DNA from: Climacteris rufus
Lineage: Eukaryota; Chordata; Aves; Passeriformes; Climacteridae
Reading direction: 5' to 3'
DNA: 64,000 nt
NCBI GenBank assembly: GCA_013398175.1
Contig: VZRZ01006827.1
Coordinates: 2,590,980 to 2,654,979, forward strand
Under the pieces are notes generated by a model, which did no database searches, was not told where the DNA came from, and saw only the letters and a program-made list of their open reading frames with translations. Positions 24,401 through 34,909 of this stretch are shown piece after piece. The translations under genes were made by a program, and so were the position numbers. Within the stretch, counting starts at the first letter, position 1. Every line of letters begins with the position of its first letter.

Positions 24401-27400
24401 ATGGAAATGTGCCCACTGAGAAACCTTCTTGGTTTTCAGCTGTTGTGGAGATCAGGCTCCCAGTGCTTGTGGCCTCTGGGCCAACACATCCTACATTCTG
24501 CCCCTCAGGCACGACCTTGAGGCCACACAGGCCTTGGCAGGACTCCTGGAGCACATCCAGCATAGGATGCATGGTGTGTCCTTTTGCTGAAGGAGGATTC
24601 ATCCCATATCACAGTACCTACCATTTTAAAATGCTATTCACCTGGTTTAAAGGCGGTGCAGATTTTGTATAGAAAGTGACACTCCTTAACAATACTTTTT
24701 TTTTTAAATAAATTCTTGTTTAACATTTGATTGAAAAAGTATTGTTGTCTAGTGAATCTCTCACAGAGAAACACAAAAGGTGGTGAGTGAACTGGTGAAA
24801 ATGCAGTACCATTTCCTGTATCAATCTTCTGAACGTGCTCCCTCCAACGCTGGCCTCTGTTTCCAGCTTGCTAGTTGGAAGGAGAACCCTAAAACCTTAA
24901 GTATTGCTGTTCCATCTGAAAGCCTGTGAACTTAATTTTGGTGTTTTATCCTGCCAAAAAATGAATTAAGCACTCTGGAAGAAGTACCCCACAACCTGTC
25001 TGCTTGTTGCTCTTGGGGCACAGTCGACTTTTGGAAGAGAAATTACAAGTGGTATACATCACATATCCAGTGCAAGTGTTGTTCCTGTTTCTGTATTTCA
25101 CTGTATAACTGAAATTAAGCCTTACAACAGCCTAACTATCCCTCCTTCCCATAGGCTGTTGCCTAGGGAAGTTTCCAGATATATTTATTTATTTATAGAA
25201 CATAAATTTAATAAGCAAAGAATTTAAGATTTATGAAGTTTATTTTTAGAGAAGAAAACAAGTTTTGAACTAAATTGAGTGTTCTTCATCGAAAAGAAAG
25301 AAAAACATGAGTCACAGCCTGGGAGCTGGGCACATCATCTTCATATTACATTGCTTCTCTTTTTTTAAACTCTTCTTTTTCTCCTGTGTAAGTGAAGTCA
25401 TAGCCTTATCCATAGGTACCTTGAATATACTAGGCCCAGTAAACTGCACAGAGTAAAAAGAAGATAAAATGACACACACTAGCTGGGTTTATTTCATTGA
25501 CTTGGATCTCATCTGCTGAGGGATTCTATTTAATCAGGTCACTGTTTAAATTGCTTAATTGCTGTATTTATTTTCTTTTATAAATTTTATACATAATGTT
25601 TGTATTTAATATTAATATCTAAATTAACAACAATTTTTAGAAATAGCTGTATATTTTATTGATAATCTTTGAGATTCCAGAATTTTAAATTTGTACCACT
25701 TCCTACTGCACTTGTAAGATCTAAGTTGAAACTTAGGTCTTAAAAATAAAATCATAGAGTTTGTCACCAATTCTGTTAATACTGTACTATTGAATCATCC
25801 CAGCAGTATTCTAATCCGTGGTTTGATCTTGCTCTCCAAAAGTCTTTGGGAGCACAGAAAACTGTAGGTCATTCTTATCCTGGCTTATTCCTTATTCCTC
25901 CTCTTCATGGGTCTGAACAAGGCCCCACTGAGCTGGGCTGTATGGACATTGGTGGCTTGCCAACAACTTCTGTTTCCCTAATGATTGCCCCTTCATTTGT
26001 GTTCACTGCAGCTCACTTATGTACATCCTTTGGTTTTGGTACTCTTCTGTTCTTATCCTTGCAGTCTCTTGCTGCCCTGTACTTCACTCCCACAATCTTG
26101 TAGTTGAGTTTGATTCTTCACACACCAAAATGCCTTTTTACTCTGCCACTTTGGGTCTTGCATGGATGTGAGCATCTTATCTAAATAACATGCAAGTAGA
26201 GGATTCAGCTTCTTTGACATTTGCTGTTCAGACAAGAGGCATCTTGTTTCCTTGTCTCTTAAGAGAATAGTACTGGAGACTGTCTCCTTTCCTACTGTAG
26301 ACTATTACCGCGATGCCTGTTATTACGGCTTATCCCGGTAATCAGTCGAGACGCAGAATTAATGAGAGCTGGAGTCCGAAAGTTCTTGTTCAGAGCAAGG
26401 GCGGAAAAAGGGGGAAACCCCTTTCGTTTAATTCTTATATACACTTTTAGAAATCACAGATCATTGGAGAAAGTTAACACTTCCGTCTCTAACTATATTG
26501 GTTACAAGAAGTGTCCGTCAAAGGGGATCTGTGTCCATGGGAAAGGAATGTAAAAAGATAATTTTTACAACAACATAGCTATGTTTACAGAAATTGTCTT
26601 TGAGACTGTCTAACAGAGAAAACTAGCTATTTTACAGTGAAAAATGGGCAACAGTAGACATATATTTAAAGAAGGTGAAAGAAGACATTGTTTGGTGGTG
26701 TAATTATCGACTTGATAAAATACAGACAAATGCACTGCATGGAGCTGCTAGATAGTGGCAAAAGAAAGTGTTGCCCTAACAGAGTATGGATGGTTTTCTC
26801 AAACTCTTTATAAAAATATTGCTGTTAATCTTCATATGATCGCTATTTGGGGATCTGCTCTTTCTCTCAGCTTCTGTTTTTCTCACATTTCGTTTCCTAT
26901 TTCCATCACAGATTCTCTTTATCCTGTTAGACAGTAATTTGAAGAGCAATGAACGAGTAGTGTCATACTTCCAACTCAAGAAGTCCCAGCTGCCAGCTCT
27001 GGCTATATTCCACACACCAGATGACCAGCAGGATGTGTTGACTCTGGATGAAATCTCCATTGAGCGTGTAAAGGACTTCTGTAATAGTTTTCTGCAAAAA
27101 ATGCAAGAGGTAAGGGGGGGNNNNNNNNNGGGGGGGGAGAGGGTGGGCCCTGTGAAGGAAACTGGGATCTTGTAAGATGATGCTGTTGTTCACAAGGCTC
27201 TTGAAGAAGATGACTTCAGTTCTTTGAACTCCTCCCTGTCACTTCCTCTTTCATATACATTTGCCCTGAATATCAGAAAAGCATTAGATTTAGGGCAGAG
27301 CAGAGGTGGATGTCTTTGCAGAGCATCTTTCTTCATTGACCTCTGCCTTCTAGTCTATGGCAAGAAGCCTTCACTTATCTCTGCAACTGTATGAAGGTCT

Positions 27401-27876
27401 CTGTGAAGCATCTATCTTTTGGGAACAACAGCTAGGGAGACAAAGTGAAGGGTGCTTTTGGATGCTCAGAATGGAGGTGGTGGATGGCTGCATATGAGAG
27501 CAGGTCAGAGAGACAGTGGCATGAATAGGAATTAAATCTATCAGGAAGGCTACAGAGCAGAGTGTACAGATAGGGCCTCAAGACTCTACCAGAGGTCTCT
27601 GCTGGGAGAGGAACAATTTAATCTCTGTGTTCATTTGGTGTTAAGAGTTCTCTCTCTGTCAAAATTCACCTTCCTGTAGCACAGGGGCTTTGTGTTGTGT
27701 GATGGAAACGAGGTAGTCAGGGCAGTGGCACAGACAGCAGAGAGACGCATTTGAGTTATTTTGTTTCCTTATCACTATGCTGAGGAACCGAGTAATGTCA
27801 AAACTGATTTCATGCCTCTAATGTGTTTTAGAAGGAAGACAAATCTGAGGAGAAGCCCTTCAATGAGGAACTCTGA
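9462..27876 (+). CDS. ERP27: Endoplasmic reticulum protein 27 (non-catalytic PDI family member)
   Basis: Coding exons are 9462-9555, 9767-9867, 13274-13411, 16738-16848, 19853-19978, 26912-27109 and 27832-27876; all junctions are GT-AG and join in frame to 813 nt, 270 residues (human 273). ERp27 is an ER-lumen member of the protein disulfide isomerase family with only b and b' thioredoxin-like domains; it binds unfolded polypeptides and recruits ERp57. Seen here: a hydrophobic signal peptide (about 1-23), b domain about 40-145 including EVAVIGFFQ, b' domain about 148-250 including SQLPALAI, no CxxC active site, and the C-terminus NEEL, a KDEL-type ER-retrieval signal. An in-frame ATG at 9435 would add nine residues; the start at 9462 was preferred because it puts the hydrophobic core directly after Met. 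Exon 3 is unusually GC-rich and alanine-rich. At residues 228-231 the protein reads DQQD where human has DEWD. Confidence 0.95.
12121..12155. repeat. TG/TA microsatellite
   Basis: About eleven TG units flanked on both sides by TA repeats, within a longer AT-rich stretch starting near 12070. Located in ERP27 intron 2. Confidence 0.9.
12322..12384. repeat. Imperfect TG-rich repeat running into the assembly gap
   Basis: Interrupted GTGTGT, GGGTGT and CTGTGT units continue directly into the run of N. The repeat probably extends into, and partly caused, the gap. Confidence 0.85.
12385..13213. other. Assembly gap (829 N)
   Basis: Unresolved bases between a TG-rich repeat and a CpG-dense segment, inside ERP27 intron 2. 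Open frames drawn across the N run are artefacts. The reconstructed ERP27 protein is continuous without it, so no known coding exon seems to be missing. Confidence 0.98.
13214..13440. other. CpG-dense island around ERP27 exon 3
   Basis: The bases after the gap, across exon 3 and into the start of intron 3, are extremely GC- and CpG-rich, while neighbouring introns are AT-rich. The island is truncated on its left by the gap. It could be a local GC-biased hot spot or an internal CpG promoter; the sequence alone does not decide. Confidence 0.7.
14241..14294. repeat. Tandem duplication of a 27-bp unit
   Basis: Two adjacent copies, 14241-14267 and 14268-14294, are identical over all 27 bases. The unit begins AAGAAAAGCTAAG. 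Perfect identity suggests a recent slippage or duplication event in ERP27 intron 3. Confidence 0.9.
16100..16110. repeat. Run of 11 G
   Basis: A homopolymer G run followed by GTGGGG-type repeats, in ERP27 intron 3. Such a cluster could fold as a G-quadruplex on the + strand. Confidence 0.85.
16849..19852 (+). other. ERP27 intron 4, no gene seen
   Basis: About 3 kb with a CAA/CAAA/CA simple repeat (17408-17480) and a short A run near 17929. Otherwise unique-looking, with no recognisable exon. Confidence 0.5.
17408..17480. repeat. CAA / CAAA / CA compound simple repeat
   Basis: Successive blocks of CAA, CAAA and CA units, partly interrupted, within ERP27 intron 4. Confidence 0.85.
22189..22212. 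repeat. Perfect 24-bp palindrome
   Basis: The half-site TGTGTGACAGGA is followed directly by its exact reverse complement. Each arm contains TGACAG, the core bound by TALE homeodomain factors (MEIS, PKNOX, TGIF). The two cores are separated by four bases (GATC) in inverted orientation. Confidence 0.9.
22352..22425 (-). mobile_element. CR1 LINE 3' fragment
   Basis: Read on the minus strand, the segment follows the conserved CR1 3' end: a GGACTC-type segment, then a run resembling AAGGGTC...TTCCA and finally the short ATGATTCTGTG tail. About 75 bases of an old, diverged copy in ERP27 intron 5. Confidence 0.65.
26296..26660 (-). mobile_element. Probable solo LTR of an endogenous retrovirus
   Basis: The segment begins TGTAGACTATTACC and ends CAGTAGACA on the + strand, so on the minus strand it starts TGTCTACTG and ends AGTCTACA, the TG...CA ends expected of a long terminal repeat. 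On the minus strand a TATATAAG box (complement of 26435-26442) lies about 140 bases before the 3' end, which fits a U3 promoter followed by R and U5. Its base composition, with several CpG in the U5-like part, differs from the surrounding AT-rich intron. No gag, pol or env coding sequence and no second LTR are present, so it would be a solo LTR. A clear target-site duplication was not seen and the boundaries are approximate. Confidence 0.55.
27110..27831 (+). other. ERP27 intron 6 with poly-G and a 9-base gap at its start
   Basis: The donor GTAAG of exon 6 is followed at once by a run of seven G, nine N and eight further G. The rest of the intron is ordinary and has no recognisable gene. Confidence 0.7.
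27114..27137. repeat. Poly-G tract with 9 unresolved bases
   Basis: Seven G, nine N (27121-27129) and eight G in a row. The N are most likely further G that could not be sequenced or sized. Confidence 0.85.
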
Positions 27877-28178
27877 TTTCCTCTCAGCCAACAGGATGAT
27901 TGTAGCCAGAGTCATCTGTTTCTGGTGTATGAAGAGTTCACTCTGCCCTACAGCTCAGCAATTCCTGGGCCAAGTCAGTTATGGATTCCCTTCATCATTC
28001 TATGTACATATATGCTGCCTGTCCTCTCCAGGCATCTCTTCTCTCTTATCTCTTCTCTTTTGTTGTCTCCAGGTCTCTTTTTTTCCGTACTCCAGGACCT
28101 CTGGTATTGCCCTGCAATATGTCCTTCTGTGCCACTCTGTTGGAGCAAAGGGTGGTGTAGCGAAATGGCAATATCAGA

Positions 28179-28327
28179 AATAAAGATAATAGTTCCCAGG
28201 GATCTGTTTCCCTCATTTGCGTGGCTTTTGGTGCCGTGCCGGGGTCCACTGTCTGCCTTTCCTGATACTACAAACAGATTGGTTGCTTGATGTCACATGA
28301 AATTTTCCATTTATTTTACTAAATAAA
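28179..28327 (+). terminator. ERP27: Poly(A) signals of ERP27
   Basis: Two AATAAA hexamers, at 28179-28184 and 28322-28327, lie about 300 and 450 bases after the stop codon. Either or both may be used; the second is followed by T-rich sequence. Confidence 0.6.
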
Positions 28328-31300
28328 GCAAAAAGTAAATAGCCTGAATTTTTATGCAAATATGTTATTTCCCACTCCCCTTGCCTTTCACTTAAGGACA
28401 AAGTCTCTGTATTTGTGAGAGAGTAAGCTGAAAAAAATCTCCTTTTGCTAGTTAGGCTTGCAATGCCTAACTAGTCAGGTTGATTGCTAAGAATCATTCC
28501 CTATGGAAATGGACCCATCATCAATAGATGTTTCCACCAGGATGAGAGTTTTCTGTGAGGGTTTGGGATCAGAACAGCACTAGGTATAGCAGGTCTGAGA
28601 TGGTACAGCAAAAATGAATGAGCCTAAGATGTTGCAGAAGGGCAGTAGAAAGTTGCATTGCAAGATGGGATATTCCACACTACATTAGAGGCAAAGGCTA
28701 ATTTCTGTGTATTAACCTCAGACATCCCTGAGAGGTCACAGTTCTGGTGTACAGGGAATGGGGACTTTGCAGGCAAGCGGTATGAGCCATCCTTGTTCTG
28801 CTGTACTAGATGCATTCAGTAGGCTTGCCTCATGCTTGGCTCAGCATCCTTTGGCATGAAGTATGGATGCTCCTGTCAAATAGTGATTGCGTTGTCTTTC
28901 AGAGCTTGAGACACTAGGCCTGGGACAGGGAGTGTAAGAGGGGTCAAGCTGAGAAACCTCAGCCCTTGCCCAGAGATTAGGCCAAGGAGAAAAACTGGGA
29001 ATGGAAACAAGTTGTTCTTGTACATGAGGCAAACACAGCTCCCCAAGGCAGAGGGAGAAGTCAGGAGCTGGAAGGCATCCAAAGTAACAGCCTGACACCA
29101 TGATAAGGGCCACAGCAGAGAGGCAGGTGCCAGCCCTGTATTAGCTCTTGTGTCTTCCATGGGAATCATTTGTTTCTCCAGAACTCTCTCCCACACAGCT
29201 AGGTTTCTCTTCTTTAGTGCTCTATCCTCCCTCTCCTCTGTTTATCTAAAGCAACTCTTATGCTGTAACAGTTGGTACAGGGAGTCAAAATTGCTCCACA
29301 TTTCCAAGGCAGAGTGTTATGAGCAAAATAAGTACTTGGATTGTTGGCAAGGCCAGAAAACTGTCTCACTTCAGAGAGACCTCTCCTTTCAAATGCAGGG
29401 CACTGGGTAATATGAGTTCTCAGAAGCACCATGGTCAAAGCAATAGAATTGCCAAGAATTGTTTCCTAAATGAGGCAGTTCACAAAAGAGCAGAAAAGAG
29501 GGGGAGGAGAGCAGAGAGAGGCAAAACATCTCTGCTCAGTTTTCCCCTCATCACAGCTGAGTGCTCCCTAAACACTGTTTTGCGTGTTGCCTATGAGAAC
29601 CTGTGGTGTTGCTTCTTGACAAAGCAAGATAATAACCCTGAAGATGTTAAAGGAGAGGTAAGTTTGGTGCATTACATGCTGCTTCTTTCTTTAGGCTGGT
29701 AGAAGTGGAAGCACATGCCTTCAGCCCATAAAACTGTTCTACTCAGGTATCCTATCTTCCATTTCTCAGCTATTTCACAGTGACCTTGTGCCACTAGCAT
29801 GAAGTCCCAAAAGTGGAGATGTCACCATCATCAGCTGGAGCCAAAAAGGCCATAAGGTTTGGCCCATAGATGTAGTGTTCATGTAACAGCCAGAGTGAGT
29901 CGTCTCTGAAGACCCCTGAAGTGCCTTTTTCTTTGAAGCCTGAGACTATTCAAGGTGGTTCACATACTAACCACTGTGTTTGGTGGATTGGATTTGCATG
30001 GTAGTCCTTGAGCAACAAATGCAGACTGGTTCTCACCAGAACTCCTTGGCATGGAGGGCCTGGCCTGGCAGCACCGCGGGGCTGCACCGCAGCCTCTCTC
30101 CTGCTCTGTAAGCTTACCCAGGAGATGCTGTTAGTGACCAGAGCAAGGCATGCTCTCACCATCCATAGGGCCAGGGAAGAGAACTGTCTGTACCAGATGA
30201 CCACTTGAATGAGCGTGTGTGGAAGGGCAAAATGCAAAAATATAAGCCTGAGTTCTTTTGGATGCTATTGTGGCTCTTGTGCATTGAAAGAGGACACAGA
30301 AGTATAGGATAGATGCTGAGAGCTGGAGGCTGAGCCCCAAAGAGAGGGCGAGGGTCTAAGGTGTTAGAATACCTTGCTGCTTTTGCCCTGGGTGTGGGCA
30401 GAGATTGTAGTGCTGGACTGGAAGACTGTGAATGAAGCAACTTTGGTGTTGGTCTGTGTGAAGCACAGGGATCTGTGAGCACAGGGATCATTCCCCTGAA
30501 GTACTGGAGAGCCACAGGGTCCCATCCCAGACCCTGTCACACAGTACAGCTTTGAGGATAAGAGATGGCTCACCTCACACTGGCCCAGAACCCAGGCAGA
30601 GCACGCTCACACCTGCCTTCCAGAATGGTCATGTCAGTGGTGTGTGATGGTTTTGAACTCCTGGTTTTATGCCAGTCCTAAAATGTGCAGGGCTGTATCT
30701 CCTGCCAAGAGCCCTGCTCACTTTCCCTCAGTTGGAAAACTGCTCCTTTTTATGGCTATAGCTTCTTTGTCCCTAGGAAGGGTTTAGTCTTTTCTCTGCA
30801 GTATGGTAGAGAGGGAAGGTCTTCTGAGTGAGGAGTCTTTGCATTGTTGGTGTTTCCAATGTCATGTACATCTGTGGTCCAGGCCAAACAGTGTGGGGGA
30901 ACTGGGCTGCTGCACAAGTGTCTGAAGTTCATGTCTTGGCCAGCTGCAGAAACTGGGCACAGCAACGTGACCCTTGCTCAGTGCTGCAGGGAAACAAAAT
31001 AGGACAGAAATGAAGCTCTGGTTCTGCAAACAAGCTTAGGAGTAAAGGCAGTGTCCCCAGTGACTGTGTTTGCCGTGCACACAGCTAATTATAGGGATAG
31101 CTTTTCAGGAGCTTCATTATGTACACTGGGGAGTTCAATTCCCTCTGCACCTTACAGAGCTCTGCACCCAACCAACAACCTTGGGAGCCACAAGCAAGCC
31201 ACAGGAAAAAGCCTCCTCCTCCAGCTGTTCTGCAGTACTCTGCAGGACTTACGCAGCACAGGCAGCTCTGGGGTGCTGCATGCAGGATGTCCTGTGCACA

Positions 31301-32596
31301 GATGTGGTGGTGGTGGAGTCAGGGGCTCTGCCTTAATCCCTATGCTCAAAGGCTTCTGCAATTCAGCTTTGCTGGGCTTAGCCACTGCCATGGGTCACTT
31401 GAGGTAGAAACCAGAGGGAGAATCATGTGGATGGGTCAATCTTCTGTTTTAATTTTGGTTTTTGTGCCCCATTGTGTAATCTCTGACCTGAATTTGTGAT
31501 GTACGTGGCCCAGATGTTTTGAGCTGTCTGGGGAGGCTGGTTTGGTTTTCAAGGGGAGAAAGTGGTAGATGCAAACTGACAGAGAAGGGATGAAGGGGTT
31601 CCCTTTCCCCTCAGCATTGTGGACATACTGTGGTATGAGAACCCCCGCTCTTCAGCAGCATCTGAACTCAAATGACAGACAAATTATCTAAGATAACAGC
31701 TCAAACTGCCTAACAGGAAAGCGAGGTTGCAGAGGTGTATGAAAGCTGCTGTCTTTGTCCCAGGGAGCAGGGAATTGGGTTGTATTGTGGAAGATGTAAC
31801 TTCATATCCATCTTTGGTGAGACAGGATTTGATAATCTCCAGCAGCAGAATCCTACAGAGACGTGGAGGTTCAGCAAGGGGACTAAAATTTTTGTTTTAT
31901 TCCCCTGAACTGCCGTGTGTGGCATAAAATAACTAAATGTTGCTTAGAGGTGAATTAGCCCCCATCTGCTGCAGATTGAACCAAGATTTTCCATATGAAC
32001 ATCTGTGCCTCAGATTTTTCACATCAGTCCCACTGCACACAGTTATGTGTCTGGCTGTGAGGGGCTGCCAAGCTGCAGGGAGTCTGACTGCCAGAAGGAC
32101 TGAACAGCCTTTACACCTACATTGAGGAAGATGAGCAGGTGCTGGATTCTTCTGCACATGAGTTTGCCTGATCAGCATTGCTCCTGCTCTTGGCAGTGGC
32201 TGGGAGGTGCTGAGAGGCCTCTGACTGCCAGCATGAAGGGAAGAGACATCTCCCAGGTCATGCAGCTCTGGTGCCTTATGCATGCAGAGGTCAGCCACCA
32301 GCACAGCAAGATAGGACCGAAACTTCTTCCTTTCTTCTACAGACCCTGCTAGGCACCACGGTCCTGCCAACTTTGAATAAAAATTTTAAAAATCTCTCAG
32401 ATATTTACCAGAATAGCTGTCACAGGATGAATTTCATGGTGCTGAAGTCAGATCCCATCTCATACACAGAAGTCCAGCATTGAGCTGGGCCTGAGGTCCC
32501 AGGACATGAAGGAGATAGTGACGATTTAGAGGAACATATGGTAGGAACCATTCTCCTCCTTATCATAAATGAAGGGTATGGCTGTCTGACACCTCT

Positions 32597-33076
32597 ACAG
32601 AATCACAGAATTGGTCTGGGTGGAAGGCACCACAGGGGGTCATCTGGTCCAAGCTCCCTGCTCAGGCAGGGTCATCCTAGAGTTCATTGCACAGGATTGC
32701 ATCCAGATGGTTCTTGAGTATCTCCATTTAGGGAGACTCCACAACCTCTCTGGGCAACCCGTTCCAGTGTGCAGTTACTTGCACAGCAAAGATGTTCTTC
32801 CTTATATTCCGATAGAACTTTCTGTGCATCCATGTCTGCCCATTGCCTCTTGTCCTGTTGCTTGGCACCACTGAGAAGAGCCTGGCTCCATCCTTCTGAT
32901 ACCCCCCTTTGGATGTTTACAGACATTGATGAGGTCCCTGCTCAGTCATCTCTTTTCGAGGTTGAAGAGGCTCAGCTCCCTCAGCCTTTCCTCATAAGAG
33001 AGATGTTCCAGTCCCTTAATCATCTTTGTTGTCCTCCACTGAGACAGGAACTCCATGTCTCTCTTGTATTGAGAGG
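32597..33076 (-). mobile_element. CR1 LINE 3' fragment, about 480 bp
   Basis: On the minus strand this is the 3' part of a CR1 non-LTR retrotransposon. Seen from the + strand it starts with AGAATCACAGAATTGG, then GTCATCTGGTCCAAG, then the typical blocks GGCAACCCGTTCCAGTG and TTCCTCATAAGAGAGATG. It covers part of the reverse-transcriptase gene's downstream end and the 3' UTR. It is the longest CR1 copy in the window and is 5'-truncated, as is usual for this family. Confidence 0.9.
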
Positions 33077-34867
33077 GGAGAGGGAGTTAATCTGGAAGGA
33101 AGCTGAACCAATAAATCTGGGCAGCACTATTAAAAACGAACTGTCTCCTGCTGGGGAAGAGATCACAGGATTTAGTCACTCTTAGTCACCTCCACGTAGG
33201 ATGGTTTCCTCTCAGTACCACTACGGGCAGCCCACAGGCTGGCAAAGAGGTGGGGAAAGTTGACACAGGAGGAGGAAATACTGCCTGAAGGATGCAACTG
33301 GGGAAGTGGTTTGCAGGACTGTGAAAGAGGAGGGCAAGGAAGAGCCAAAGGCTGGTTTGGGAGAAGAAAAGGACTTGCCCAAGGGATGATGTGGCCAGCA
33401 ACAGGTAAGGGTCAGTGAGGGAAGGTGCTGGGTGGATACCGCGGAGGACTGATAATGGTGGAGAAGAGAACACAGAAGTGTTTTTTTCTAGGGCTGTGAA
33501 TCAAACGCATCTTTGATCCATTTTGGCTTAGTCACTAGGGAAACTTCAGAGGAACATTCTCAGTGGAAAAACCTGCAAGACCACAAGATGCACATCAAAT
33601 AAGAGAGTACTTGTTCTCCCATTTGAATTTCTCCCTTCTCTGCTGAAGTACATACAAATCCTGGCAGGCAGGCTAGTCCCATCATTTGTAAAGCAGCACT
33701 TTTCTCCAGGTTAGAAGAAAGGCCCATGGATATCCCTGGAAGGTCCTGGTGCATCCCTGCCTGCACCAGGCCTCCACACATGGCAGCTATGCAGAGTTGC
33801 CCTCTGTATCACCGCTGCAAACAGCAGTGTCCTCCTCCCTGTGTGCTCACCAGGGCTCAAGACATGGAATCCTCTGTGGATCACAACAGCCCCTGAAGCA
33901 CCCCATGTCCTGTGCCCATACAGGTTGAAAAGCCAGACCCATCCACTTTCCAGCTTGAATACATGGGCTGTGTCACAACTCCGGGTTCTCCCTATCCCTA
34001 TGTTATGAGTAATATATATTCTTCATGTCTCCCACCTTCTTCTCTTCTTAGGCCAGAGCCCACATTTCATCATCTTTTTAGAGGCTTAGTGTGATTCTCA
34101 GCCACCACATCATGTGTTTTGTATGTCTACATGACCAGCATTATTTCTTGCCTTTTATCTAGTAGATGAGGCATTGGTGGTATTGCTATCTGTAACTTTC
34201 TCAGTCCAGCCTGATACAGCACATCATTACTTCCACAGGTGCCAGAAGACATAACAATGGTGCAGTCCAAATCTAGTTCCTTTATCTGTGTGGGCAACTG
34301 CAAAAAAATGTCAGGTTCTTGGGTCTTCTAATCACCTGTCAGAAGAACAGGATGGGATCTTGCAGTTTTCCTGGTTTTTTGTTCTGTTGCTGTTAATCAC
34401 TGGAAGTGAAGGAATAGAATAATCACCTCAAGAAAAAACATTCGTCTGTTTTCTTCTCCACTAATAGAGGGCTGTATGCCTGAAAGATTGTGTTTTAAAA
34501 TACAGATATGATATTTTCAGTATACATCTGTTGTGCTCAGAGTATTTTTTGGCATTTTGGAATTCAGTGTGGGTGTTGATCCTGGATGTATCATGACTTC
34601 CCATTGCAATCAAGACTTTATTTTCCTTGGCCAATTTTTTCTGTTCTTTGGCTGAGAAACAGAAGAGACAGACAGTAACTTACCCCAGACTGTTGATGAA
34701 GTCTGTAGGCAGAGCAGGAGAGAGAGCCCAGATCTTCCGCATCCAGAGCTCCTGAATGTTAGCCATATGGCCACACTTCCTCTTCACCTTCCATCTCCCT
34801 GTGACTCCCAATGGCTATTTGCTCAAGTTGAAATGGCAGTCTTTCACCATGAGTCAAAGGCTGACTT

Positions 34868-34909
34868 GTTTGGTTGGTTGTTTGGTTGTTTGGTTGGTTG
34901 CTTGTTTGG
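34868..34909. repeat. TTGG/TTTGG simple repeat
   Basis: Irregular GGTT and GTTTGGTT units in the ERP27-MGP intergenic region. Confidence 0.8.

Larger units (their letters stand above)
19979..26911 (+). other. ERP27 intron 5, longest intron of the gene
   Basis: About 6.9 kb, mostly AT-rich. It contains a perfect 24-bp palindrome, a short CR1 fragment, a T run at 23402-23417 and an LTR-like element that ends about 250 bases before exon 6. No coding exon of another gene was found. Confidence 0.55.

Noticed and set aside
25180..25300. Possible second LTR in the AT-rich part of ERP27 intron 5
   Set aside because: No TG...CA ends and no similarity to the element at 26296-26660 could be seen.
33912..34094. 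Short open frames in the ERP27-MGP interval as possible small genes
   Set aside because: They have no signal peptide, domain, conserved motif or splice context, and their lengths are typical of chance.
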